Source of the DNA: Maricaulis maris_C
GTDB lineage: Bacteria; Pseudomonadota; Alphaproteobacteria; Caulobacterales; Maricaulaceae
Length of the DNA stretch: 64,000 bases
Assembly (NCBI RefSeq): GCF_049116555.1
Contig: NZ_JAGDYT010000025.1
Location: forward strand, 248,001 to 312,000
Direction: 5' to 3'
Part shown: positions 51,863-63,134 of the stretch, piece after piece
Position numbering within the stretch: position 1 is the stretch's first letter
Layout: each line of letters begins with the position of its first letter
Position numbers and translations under genes: made by a program
The notes under the pieces: model-generated
Database searches by the model: none
Seen by the model: only the letters and a program-made list of their open reading frames with translations
Told to the model about the DNA's origin: nothing

Positions 51863-51963
51863 CAATTAGCCGCCGCGAGTGCGTTGCACCGCAGCAGCCC
51901 AGTGCTATAAGGCGAGTCCATTCTGGCCGTTTTGTCGCTTTCTTCCTCCCGCGAGGCCCATTC

Positions 51964-53163
51964 ATGAATATCCACGAACACCAGGCGAAAGCCGTACTGA
52001 AATCCTTCGGCGCTCCAGTCGCTGACGGTGTCGCTATTTTCTCAGCCGAAGAGGCTGCCGCGGCGGCCGATCAACTGCCCGGTCCGCTCTGGGTGGTGAA
52101 ATCCCAAATCCACGCCGGCGGGCGCGGCAAGGGCAAGTTCAAGGAACTTGGGCCCGACGCCAAGGGCGGTGTCCGTCTTGCCTTCTCCAAGGAAGATGTG
52201 ATCGCCAATGCCAAGGAAATGCTGGGAAATACGCTGGTCACGCACCAGACCGGCCCGGACGGCAAGCAGGTCAATCGCCTCTATATCGAGGACGGGGCCG
52301 ACATTTCTACCGAGCTCTATTGCTCGCTTCTGGTGAACCGCGAAACCGGCCAGGTCGCTTTTGTCGTCTCCACCGAGGGCGGCATGGATATCGAGGAAGT
52401 CGCGGCGGAAACACCGGAAAAAATCCAGACCATCGATATCGACCCGGCCACCGGCGTCACCGATGGTTCTGCCGCTGCTGTCTGCGACGCGTTGAAGCTG
52501 GACGGTCAGGCGCGCGAGGACATGATGGGTCTGGCGAAGATCCTCTATACGGCCTTCTGCGAGAAGGACATGTCGATGCTGGAGATCAATCCGCTCATCG
52601 TCATGGACAATGGCCATGTGCGCGTTCTCGACGCCAAGGTCTCCTTTGACGGCAATGCCCTCTTCCGTCACCCGGACATCATGGAGCTCCGTGACACGAC
52701 CGAGGAAGACGCCAAGGAAATCGAGGCCTCCAAATACGACCTCGCCTATGTCGCCCTCGATGGTGATATCGGCTGCATGGTCAATGGTGCCGGTCTCGCC
52801 ATGGCGACGATGGACATCATCAAGCTCTACGGCGCCGAGCCGGCCAACTTCCTCGATGTTGGCGGTGGCGCCACGACCGAGAAAGTCACGGCAGCTTTCA
52901 AGATCATCACCGCCGACCCGAACGTCAAAGGCATTCTGGTCAACATCTTCGGCGGCATCATGCGCTGCGACGTGATCGCCGAGGGTGTGGTCACCGCGGT
53001 CAAGGATGTCGGCCTGCAGGTCCCGCTCGTGGTTCGCCTTGAGGGTACGAATGTCGCCAAGGGCAAATCGATCATCAATGAAAGCGGTCTCAACGTGATC
53101 GCCGCCGATGATCTCGACGACGCTGCCCAGAAAATTGTCGCCGCCGTGAAGGAGGCCAACTGA
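51964..53163 (+). CDS. sucC: Succinyl-CoA synthetase beta subunit
   Basis: ADP- or GDP-forming beta chain, 399 residues, start MNIHEHQAKAVLKSFGAPVADG. The ATP-grasp region has WVVKSQIHAGGRGKGKFKELG; the CoA/phosphohistidine side has LDVGGGATTEKVTAAFKII and ILVNIFGGIMRCDVIAEGVV. The stop overlaps the sucD start (TGATG). Upstream is a 101-base spacer after the GGDEF/EAL-like gene. Confidence 0.98.
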   Translation: MNIHEHQAKAVLKSFGAPVADGVAIFSAEEAAAAADQLPGPLWVVKSQIHAGGRGKGKFKELGPDAKGGVRLAFSKEDVIANAKEMLGNTLVTHQTGPDGKQVNRLYIEDGADISTELYCSLLVNRETGQVAFVVSTEGGMDIEEVAAETPEKIQTIDIDPATGVTDGSAAAVCDALKLDGQAREDMMGLAKILYTAFCEKDMSMLEINPLIVMDNGHVRVLDAKVSFDGNALFRHPDIMELRDTTEEDAKEIEASKYDLAYVALDGDIGCMVNGAGLAMATMDIIKLYGAEPANFLDVGGGATTEKVTAAFKIITADPNVKGILVNIFGGIMRCDVIAEGVVTAVKDVGLQVPLVVRLEGTNVAKGKSIINESGLNVIAADDLDDAAQKIVAAVKEAN

Positions 53164-54071
53164 TGTCGATCATCGTAGACAAGAATACCAAGGTCATCGT
53201 CCAGGGCCTGACCGGCAAGACGGGGACCTTCCATACCGAGCAGGCGCTCGAATACTATGGCACCAAGATGGTCGCCGGCGTGCACCCGAAAAAGGGTGGC
53301 GAGAGCTGGTCGGCCGGTGTTGACGGCGCGGCGACGCTGCCGATCTTCGCCTCGGTCGGTGAAGCCAAGGAGGCCACCGGTGCCGACGCCTCCGTGATCT
53401 ATGTCCCGCCGGCCGGCGCCGGTGCGGCGATCATCGAGGCCATCGATGCCGAAATCCCGTTCATCGTCTGCATCACCGAAGGCATTCCGGTGATGGACAT
53501 GGTCAAGGTCAAGGATCGCCTCGACAAGTCGAACTCCATGCTGCTGGGTCCGAACTGCCCGGGCATCCTGACGCCGGAAGAGTGCAAGATCGGCATCATG
53601 CCGGGCTCGATCTTCAAGAAGGGCTCCGTCGGCGTGGTTTCGCGTTCGGGTACGCTGACCTATGAAGCGGTCTTCCAGACTTCCCAGGTCGGCCTCGGCC
53701 AGACCACGGCAGTCGGCATTGGTGGTGACCCGGTCAAGGGCACCGAATTCATCGACGTGCTGGAGAAATTCCTCGCCGACGACGAGACCCAGTCGATCAT
53801 CATGATCGGCGAGATCGGTGGCTCGGCCGAGGAGGATGCGGCGCAATTCCTGGCCGATGAAGCCAAAAAGGGACGCTCCAAGCCGACCGTCGGCTTCATC
53901 GCCGGTCGCACGGCGCCTCCGGGTCGGACGATGGGCCATGCCGGCGCCATCGTGTCGGGCGGCAAGGGCGGCGCGGAAGACAAGATTGGGGCCATGGAAG
54001 CGGCCGGGATCACGGTCTCTCCGAGCCCGGCGCGCCTTGGCACGACCCTCGCGGAAGTCCTCAAGGGCTGA
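53163..54071 (+). CDS. sucD: Succinyl-CoA synthetase alpha subunit
   Basis: 302 residues. The CoA-binding region is VIVQGLTGKTGTFHTEQALEYGT-like (53.2 kb), and the active-site histidine lies in TMGHAGAIVSGGKGGAEDK. GPNCPGILTPEECKIGIMPG and GVVSRSGTLTYEAV are invariant blocks. A terminator follows, so sucA has its own promoter. Confidence 0.98.
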   Translation: MSIIVDKNTKVIVQGLTGKTGTFHTEQALEYYGTKMVAGVHPKKGGESWSAGVDGAATLPIFASVGEAKEATGADASVIYVPPAGAGAAIIEAIDAEIPFIVCITEGIPVMDMVKVKDRLDKSNSMLLGPNCPGILTPEECKIGIMPGSIFKKGSVGVVSRSGTLTYEAVFQTSQVGLGQTTAVGIGGDPVKGTEFIDVLEKFLADDETQSIIMIGEIGGSAEEDAAQFLADEAKKGRSKPTVGFIAGRTAPPGRTMGHAGAIVSGGKGGAEDKIGAMEAAGITVSPSPARLGTTLAEVLKG

Positions 54072-54099
54072 CTGCTGCCGTCATGGCAGAAACAACAAG

Positions 54100-54134
54100 C
54101 CGCGCTCCGGGTCTCCGGGGCGCGGTTTTGTTTT
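54100..54134 (+). terminator. Rho-independent terminator of sucCD
   Basis: CCGCGCTCCGG and CCGGGGCGCGG (one wobble pair) around GTCT, followed by TTTTGTTTT. Confidence 0.85.
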
Positions 54135-54200
54135 GTCACCATCTTGGCAGCAGACCCGCGCCAATCCCTTTCGTGACGCGCCTGAAAAGCATAGAGGGTT

Positions 54201-54222
54201 GGTTAACCGACACGGTTTAACC
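54201..54222. repeat. Palindromic GGTTAA repeat upstream of sucA
   Basis: GGTTAACCG, a 3-base spacer and CGGTTTAACC form an inverted repeat with one extra T, 38 bases before the sucA start. It lies between the sucCD terminator and sucA and could be an operator at the sucA promoter. The spacing does not fit a CtrA box. Confidence 0.4.
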
Positions 54223-54260
54223 CCATCCAGACACACTCCTGACTCAGGCCTCCCCCCAAT

Positions 54261-57245
<2,985 letters not shown>

Positions 57246-57281
57246 GGCACGACCAACTTCTTTGAAGGAAAGACGAGAGAC

Positions 57282-58832
57282 ATGACCGATATCACCGTGC
57301 CGCAGCTGGGCGAAAGCGTCACCGAAGCCACCGTGGGCAGTTGGATGGTCAAGGCCGGCGATGCCGTCTCGAGGGACGACGTTCTGGTTGAACTCGAGAC
57401 CGACAAGGTTGCGGTGGAAGTTCGAGCTGACGCTGATGGCGTGATGGGCGAGATCCTCGCGAATGAAGGCGATAACGTCGAAATCGGGGCCAAGCTGGCT
57501 GTTCTGGAAACCGGCGGTGGACCGGCTCCGGCCGCTGAGAAGGCGCCCGCTGAGGAGATTGCCGCTCCGGTCGAGGATGCGCCGACGGAGGCCGCTCACA
57601 CGGAAGTCATTCCAGCCGCGTCGGGCGCTGCTGTTGAAGCGACTGTTCCGCAAATGGGCGAGAGCGTCACCGAGGGCACAATTGGTTCCTGGCTGGTCAA
57701 GGCCGGCGATACGGTCGAGATCGATCAGGCTCTGGTCGAAATCGAGACTGACAAAGTCGCGGTTGAAGTTCCTTCGCCGGTTGCCGGCATGGTTTCTGAC
57801 CTGCTGGTCGATGAAGGCGACACGGTCTCGCCGGGCGATGCGGTCGCCCGGATCAGCGAAGGCGTCGCGGCGGCGGCCTCCAGCCCGACAGAGATACCGG
57901 ATACCAAGTCAGGCCAAGGCGACGACAAGGCGGCCATGCCGTCCGCAGCCCGCGTGATTGAGGAAAACAAGCTCGACGCCGCCACTATCGTCGGCACCGG
58001 GAATGATGGACGGATCACCAAAGGCGATGCGCTCAAGGCGGCCGCGGCACCGAAGCCTGCGGCGCCAGCTCCGGCAGCAGCGCCGGCTCGTGCCCCGACC
58101 CCCGCTCCGGCAGCTTCGCCACGCGAAACCGGCCCGCGTGAAGAACGTGTTCGCATGACCCGGCTGCGTCAGACCATCGCCAAGCGCCTGAAGGATGCCC
58201 AGAACGCGGCGGCGATCCTGACCACCTACAATGAGGCCGACATGTCGGCCATCATGGCGGCACGCAAGACGCATCAGGAAGCCTTCGTGGCCAAGCACGG
58301 GGTCAAGCTCGGTTTCATGAGCTTCTTCGTGAAGGCCTGCTGTCACGCGCTCAAGGAAGTCCCGGCAGTGAATGCAGAGATTGATGGCGCTGACATCATC
58401 TACAAGAATTACTACGACATGGGCGTTGCCGTTGGTACGGATCGCGGCCTCGTGGTTCCGGTTGTGCGCGATGCCGACCAGATGTCGTTGGCGGAGATCG
58501 AGAAGGAAATCATTCGCCTCGGCAAGCGGGCCCGCGACGGCAAGCTCTCCATTGATGAGATGCAAGGCGCAACCTTCACCATCTCGAATGGCGGTGTGTA
58601 TGGCTCACTGATGTCCATGCCGATACTCAACGCGCCGCAGTCCGGCATTCTGGGGATGCACAAAATCCAGGAACGCCCGATGGCCGAGAATGGCCAGGTC
58701 GTCATCAAGCCGATGATGTATCTCGCCCTGTCCTATGATCACCGTATCGTCGACGGCAAGGAAGCGGTGACCTATCTCGTCCGCGTCAAAGAGAATCTCG
58801 AAGATCCTCAGCGCATGCTGTTTGATCTGTAG
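57282..58832 (+). CDS. sucB: 2-oxoglutarate dehydrogenase E2 component with two lipoyl domains
   Basis: Dihydrolipoyllysine succinyltransferase, 516 residues, longer than the usual 400 or so. Two lipoyl domains are present: lysine 42 in ELETDKVAVEV and lysine 158 in EIETDKVAVEV. An Ala/Pro/Glu linker joins them. A peripheral-subunit-binding domain follows (about 217-253, SAARVIEENKLDAATIVGTG), then a Pro/Ala linker and the catalytic domain, with the active-site histidine in LSYDHRIVDGKEAV. Fully part of the sucAB transcript. Confidence 0.97.
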   Translation: MTDITVPQLGESVTEATVGSWMVKAGDAVSRDDVLVELETDKVAVEVRADADGVMGEILANEGDNVEIGAKLAVLETGGGPAPAAEKAPAEEIAAPVEDAPTEAAHTEVIPAASGAAVEATVPQMGESVTEGTIGSWLVKAGDTVEIDQALVEIETDKVAVEVPSPVAGMVSDLLVDEGDTVSPGDAVARISEGVAAAASSPTEIPDTKSGQGDDKAAMPSAARVIEENKLDAATIVGTGNDGRITKGDALKAAAAPKPAAPAPAAAPARAPTPAPAASPRETGPREERVRMTRLRQTIAKRLKDAQNAAAILTTYNEADMSAIMAARKTHQEAFVAKHGVKLGFMSFFVKACCHALKEVPAVNAEIDGADIIYKNYYDMGVAVGTDRGLVVPVVRDADQMSLAEIEKEIIRLGKRARDGKLSIDEMQGATFTISNGGVYGSLMSMPILNAPQSGILGMHKIQERPMAENGQVVIKPMMYLALSYDHRIVDGKEAVTYLVRVKENLEDPQRMLFDL

Positions 58833-58842
58833 GCGACAGCTC

Positions 58843-59289
58843 ATGCCGCTGCTCCGATATGTCCTTGTCGTGCTGGCGGTCTTGCGGGGTATGTACGGGC
58901 TGCGGTCGCCGATTGCCGGGTTTCTGCATCAGGCCGGAGTCGAGGGGCAGCTTGGTTATTCGGTGACAATCACGCGGATGCTCGCCGAGACCGGCTGGGC
59001 ATTGTCGGTGTTGTCTCTGGCGCTGCAACTCGGTTACTTCCTGGTCGCTTGGGCTATTTGGACCAATGCGCGTCGGCTACTCTGGTTGGCATTGGCGGTT
59101 TATCTGGTCGATCAGGCGATGTGGATCGGGTTCAGCGTCCGGCCTGAGGATGTGGCGGCCCACCAGCAGGAGCGGGTCGACCAGGCTTTTGACCCGGAAA
59201 TGCTGGGCTGGATCCTGTTCACGCTCGAAACGCTGATCGCTGCCGGGGCGCTCGCGCTTGGAATCCGGCACGGGTCGGAGAGGGTTTGA
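58843..59289 (+). CDS. Small membrane protein of unknown function
   Basis: 148 residues from the ATG at 58843, 10 bases after the sucB stop, so co-transcribed. About four hydrophobic segments (LLRYVLVVLAVLRGMYGL, TGWALSVLSLALQLGYFLVAWAIW, LLWLALAVYLVDQAMWIGF, ILFTLETLIAAGALALGI). I recognise no family. The polar stretch SVRPEDVAAHQQERVDQAFDPEM lies in a loop. Confidence 0.65.
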   Translation: MPLLRYVLVVLAVLRGMYGLRSPIAGFLHQAGVEGQLGYSVTITRMLAETGWALSVLSLALQLGYFLVAWAIWTNARRLLWLALAVYLVDQAMWIGFSVRPEDVAAHQQERVDQAFDPEMLGWILFTLETLIAAGALALGIRHGSERV

Positions 59290-59343
59290 TGAGCGAGGCC
59301 GTGGTCTCGTGACGCGGTGCGATCCGCCATAAGGGGCTTTGAT

Positions 59344-59802
59344 GTGACGGCAAATCTGTTTCTGCTCGCAGCAAGATGGGTGCTCGTCCTTGCAATCGGC
59401 GCCTGGGCTTACAACCAGCTATCGTCGGCGGCCAATGTCCTTGCAATCAAGTTTGGAGACGCGGTCTCGGCCGGTATAGACCCAAGCCTGATCATAATCG
59501 TTGAGGCGATGGGCCCTTTTCTGGTCGTGCTCACGGTTGCCAACGCATTTTGCTATGCTGCGAGCACGATCTTGCTGGCCGCGCGTTTCTCGGCGGCTTT
59601 GCCCGTCTACGCGGCGGCCGTTGTCTTTGATCTGACGGGATGGGTGGTCTATTCGTCTGATTCTAATTACGATTTTTGGGCTGCGTCCACACCGGCTCCG
59701 GCGGACTGGATTGCAAATAGCCTGCTATTGGCCGGGCTGATTGTCATGATCATTTTGCGCCAGGCCGGTGCCATCCCGAGGCATATGATACAGAACCGCT
59801 GA
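59344..59802 (+). CDS. Small membrane protein of unknown function
   Basis: 152 residues. It starts with GTG at 59344, 7 bases after AGGGG. The layout is four hydrophobic segments (LFLLAARWVLVLAIGAWAYN, LIIIVEAMGPFLVVLTVANAF, FSAALPVYAAAVVFDLTGWVVY, LLLAGLIVMIILRQAGAI). It resembles the preceding protein only in general build. It sits between sucB and lpdA. Confidence 0.6.
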   Translation: MTANLFLLAARWVLVLAIGAWAYNQLSSAANVLAIKFGDAVSAGIDPSLIIIVEAMGPFLVVLTVANAFCYAASTILLAARFSAALPVYAAAVVFDLTGWVVYSSDSNYDFWAASTPAPADWIANSLLLAGLIVMIILRQAGAIPRHMIQNR

Positions 59803-59901
59803 ACAGCTGCCGCGGCGGCGTTTTACCCTCTTACAAGCTGGCCCCTGCCGGGGCATATAGGACCAACAAGCCGCAACGGCGGCGAGCAGAGCGAGGCGAG
59901 C

Positions 59902-61302
59902 ATGTCCGACACGTATGATATTGTAATCATTGGCGGCGGCCCGGGTGGCTATAACTGCGCGATCCGCGCTGGACAGCTTGGACTGAAAGTGGCGTGCGTC
60001 GAGATGCGCGGCACACTTGGCGGCACCTGCCTCAATGTTGGCTGCATACCTTCCAAAGCCCTGTTGCACGCGTCTGAAATGTTTGATGTCGCGCGGACTG
60101 GGTTTGCCGGACTCGGGATCAAAACAGGCAATGTCGAACTCGACCTTGATACGATGCTGGGTCAGAAGGACGAGGCGGTAGATGGCCTCACCAAGGGGAT
60201 CGAATTCCTTTTCAAGAAAAACGGTGTCGAGTATATCCGCGGCCGCGGCCGGATTGCCGGGCCGGGCCAGGTTGAGGTCGAATCCGAGGGTAGCCGCCAT
60301 ACCCTGGAAACGCGCAATATCGTGATAGCCACTGGGTCTGAAGTCACCCCGCTTCCGGGCGTAGAGATCGACGAGAAGCGTGTGGTTTCCTCGACCGGCG
60401 CCCTGTCGCTAGAAGCCGTCCCGGGTAAGCTCGTCCTGATCGGCGCCGGCGTGATCGGGCTGGAACTCGGCTCGGTTTGGCGTCGCCTCGGGGCAGACGT
60501 CACCGTGGTCGAGTATCTCGACCGCATTCTTCCCGGAATGGACAGCGAATTGGCCAAGACCGCCCAGCGGACCTTTGCGAAACAGGGCATGGACTTCAAG
60601 CTTGGTACCAAGGTGACTGGAGTCGACACGTCTGGCGAGACGCTTGCGGTGACGCTGGAGCCGGCTGCCGGTGGCGAGGCCGAAACGATTGAGGCGGACA
60701 CCGTCCTCGTCTGTATCGGCCGCCGCCCCTACACTGACGGGTTGGGTCTTGAGACCGTGGGAATCGAGACCGATCAGCGCGGCTTCATCGCGCACGATCA
60801 CTATCGGACCACGGCCGAGAATGTCTGGGTTGTGGGCGACTGCACGCACGGCCCGATGCTGGCGCACAAGGCTGAAGACGAGGGCGTTGCCTGTGCCGAG
60901 CGGATCGCCGGCAAGGCGGGGCATGTGAATTACAACGTCATACCGGGTGTCGTGTACACGGCGCCGGAGATCGCTTCGGTTGGCAAGACCGAAGACGAGC
61001 TCAAGTCGGAAGGCCGGAAGTACAAGAAGGGGAAATTCCCTTTCCAGGCCAATTCCCGGGCGCGGACCAATCATGCCACTGACGGATTTGTGAAAATCCT
61101 CGCCGATGCGGAAACCGATGAAATCCTCGGCGCGCACATGATCGGCGCCAATGTTGGCGAGATGATCGCGGAAGTCTGCCTGGCGATGGAATTCCGGGCC
61201 GCGTCCGAGGATATTGCGCGCACCTGTCATCCACACCCGACCTTGACGGAGGCGGTCCGCCAGGCGGCTATGGGTGTCGAGGGCTGGACGATGCAGTCCT
61301 GA
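59902..61302 (+). CDS. lpdA: Dihydrolipoyl dehydrogenase
   Basis: E3 flavoprotein, 466 residues, serving OGDH and probably other complexes. The redox-active pair is Cys43 and Cys48 in GGTCLNVGCIPSKAL. The FAD motif is IVIIGGGPGGYNCAIRAGQLG, the NAD motif VLIGAGVIGLELGSVWRRLG, and the catalytic His-Glu pair lies in HPHPTLTEAV. Normal length. It lies 100 bases after the second small membrane protein gene. Confidence 0.97.
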   Translation: MSDTYDIVIIGGGPGGYNCAIRAGQLGLKVACVEMRGTLGGTCLNVGCIPSKALLHASEMFDVARTGFAGLGIKTGNVELDLDTMLGQKDEAVDGLTKGIEFLFKKNGVEYIRGRGRIAGPGQVEVESEGSRHTLETRNIVIATGSEVTPLPGVEIDEKRVVSSTGALSLEAVPGKLVLIGAGVIGLELGSVWRRLGADVTVVEYLDRILPGMDSELAKTAQRTFAKQGMDFKLGTKVTGVDTSGETLAVTLEPAAGGEAETIEADTVLVCIGRRPYTDGLGLETVGIETDQRGFIAHDHYRTTAENVWVVGDCTHGPMLAHKAEDEGVACAERIAGKAGHVNYNVIPGVVYTAPEIASVGKTEDELKSEGRKYKKGKFPFQANSRARTNHATDGFVKILADAETDEILGAHMIGANVGEMIAEVCLAMEFRAASEDIARTCHPHPTLTEAVRQAAMGVEGWTMQS

Positions 61303-61505
61303 TCACACGTTCGGGTTCGATTGACGCGAATTGTTTCACGCTGATGTCGTACAAGTCCGCTCTCTCCGTGGTAGGCTTCAGCGCGTCGCTGTGAGCGGCC
61401 AAAGGGTTTGTCCAAAGCTGGTCGGACCCGGCGGTGCGCGTTAAGAGAGTTGTGTGGCCGGTGTGCCGCATGCGTCTGTTCAAGTCTGGGTCAGGGTTAA
61501 CTTTG

Positions 61506-62054
61506 ATGCCGAAGCCGATCGAAATCGCTTCGCCGCGCTTGCGGCTGGTTGCGCTGAATGCCGAACTCGCCGCGCTTCAGCTTGAGGATCGCCTGGCGTT
61601 TTTCAAAGCCTTGGGCGTCGATCCCGAACCAAGCTGGCCGCCGGAACTCATGGATCTGGCGACCATGGAATGGACGCGCGACCAGCTCGCGGCGCATCCC
61701 GGGGAGTCCGGCTGGTATTCCTGGGTCTATATTTCGCCGGTCATGAACCGATTGCTTGGTACGGGCGGGTTCAAGGGGGCACCGGACGCGAACGGCATTG
61801 TCGAGATCGGTTACTCCATGCTGATCTCCTACCGTGAGCAGGGTCTGGCGACCGAAGGTGTCGTGGCCCTGTTGGATTGGGCCTATGCGCATGAGCGGGT
61901 CAAATCGGTTGTCGCCCATACCCGCGATGATCGTGACGCGTCGCACCGGGTGCTCGAGAAGGCGGGCTTCGTTCAGGGCGAAACACGCCAGGAGCCGGAT
62001 GAGGGCTTTGACGTGATTGCCTGGCACCATACCCCCAATCGGCAAGCGGCCTGA
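61506..62054 (+). CDS. GNAT family N-acetyltransferase
   Basis: 182 residues starting MPKPIEIASPRLRLVALNAEL. The acetyl-CoA region is IGYSMLISYREQGLATEGVVALLDWAY and the ending RDASHRVLEKAGFVQGETR is typical of RimJ/RimL-type enzymes. The substrate is unknown. The 203 bases between lpdA and this gene hold no other supported gene. Confidence 0.85.
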   Translation: MPKPIEIASPRLRLVALNAELAALQLEDRLAFFKALGVDPEPSWPPELMDLATMEWTRDQLAAHPGESGWYSWVYISPVMNRLLGTGGFKGAPDANGIVEIGYSMLISYREQGLATEGVVALLDWAYAHERVKSVVAHTRDDRDASHRVLEKAGFVQGETRQEPDEGFDVIAWHHTPNRQAA

Positions 62055-62074
62055 CCTCCGTCAGGCTCGGGTTT

Positions 62075-62374
62075 TCAAGGTTGAATCAGGTTTTTGAGCT
62101 GGTCCAGATAGGCAATCCAGGCGGCGCGCCCGGGCTTGGTCAGTGAGGCCCGGGTCTGGGGTTTGCGGTCAACGAAGCTTTTCTCGATCGCGACATAACC
62201 CGCTTCCTCCAATTTGCGCAGATGTACCGACAAATTCCCGTCGGAGGCGCCGGTTTGGGTTTTGATCTCGGTGAAGCTGGCATCCCGTGTTGCCGACAGA
62301 AAGGCCATCACAGCAAGCCGAAGCTTGCCGTGAATGACATCGTCCAGAGCGTTGGCGTCGAAATCGTCCGGCAT
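62075..62374 (-). CDS. Winged-helix transcriptional regulator
   Basis: 99 residues, a single winged helix: LRLAVMAFLSATRDASFTEIKTQTGASDGNLSVHLRKLEEAGYVAIEKSFVDRKPQTRASLTKPG. It is the MarR/ArsR-like HTH often paired with a membrane protein. The start lies immediately after the stop of the preceding minus-strand gene (TGAATG), so the two are one unit. Confidence 0.85.
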   Translation of the reverse strand: MPDDFDANALDDVIHGKLRLAVMAFLSATRDASFTEIKTQTGASDGNLSVHLRKLEEAGYVAIEKSFVDRKPQTRASLTKPGRAAWIAYLDQLKNLIQP

Positions 62375-62989
62375 TCACACGGCCTCCGCTGCAGGCTCTC
62401 CGCGCAGGAGAACAAGCCCCGGGACGATGGCCAGAATGCCGACGGCCGCTGCCGCGAACAGGTAGAGGCTGTGCGTTCCGACCAGAAGCAGGCCGGCGCC
62501 GCTGAACAACCAGGCCAGGATGGCCATCCCCTGCATCCAGCGCGCGCCGCCCAACTGGGCGCTGACATTGAATGACATTCCATAGCCGGCGAAGGCCACC
62601 AGGGGGATGGTGTCAAACAGGATCGCATGGCCCCGACCGAGGAAGGCGGCGACCACGGCGCCGATTGCATAGGCAGCCACCATCCAGGTGACGCCGCGCC
62701 AGGCGGCGGCTTCGCCGCGATTATTCACCGCACCTGTGCCGGGCTTGTTCCGCAAGGTGCGCCCCAGGAGGCTGGAACCGATCAGACCGATTATCCCGTA
62801 GGCCAGCCAGACCAGACCGACATATTGGGTCGGGATGGCGATTGTTCCGGTGATGATGCTCCAGTGAGCAAGGAGTGCCGGCGCGGCCAGCCCGCCCCAC
62901 CAGATGAAAAAACGTCCGCTGAGGGAAGGCGCATATTGTCCGCTGGCGGCGACGTCGCGCAGGTATTCGAGGTCGGATTGTTCGTTCAT
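62375..62989 (-). CDS. Membrane protein paired with the winged-helix regulator
   Basis: 204 residues from the ATG at 62989, with GGGAG 6 bases upstream. About six hydrophobic segments follow a cytoplasmic N-terminus (MNEQSDLEYLRDVAASG), for example FIWWGGLAAPALLAHWSIITG and YVGLVWLAYGIIGLIGSSLLG. I do not know the family. The pairing suggests that the winged-helix protein is controlled by, or controls, this membrane protein. Confidence 0.75.
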   Translation of the reverse strand: MNEQSDLEYLRDVAASGQYAPSLSGRFFIWWGGLAAPALLAHWSIITGTIAIPTQYVGLVWLAYGIIGLIGSSLLGRTLRNKPGTGAVNNRGEAAAWRGVTWMVAAYAIGAVVAAFLGRGHAILFDTIPLVAFAGYGMSFNVSAQLGGARWMQGMAILAWLFSGAGLLLVGTHSLYLFAAAAVGILAIVPGLVLLRGEPAAEAV

Positions 62990-63134
62990 AACGATCTCCC
63001 AAGTTCTTTGAAAAATAAAGTACAGGGATTGCCTGCGTCCGGCAAGGGGATTGGGCGCGCGATATTCCCGGCTCCCGGTACTTGTGACGTTTGGCGGGCT
63101 CGACGGGCTTTGCTGCGAGGCTGCAGGCGGCGGG

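Noticed and set aside
59816..59870. Terminator or regulatory RNA before lpdA
   Set aside because: GC-rich self-complementary bits exist, but arms are short and the T-run is only four bases.
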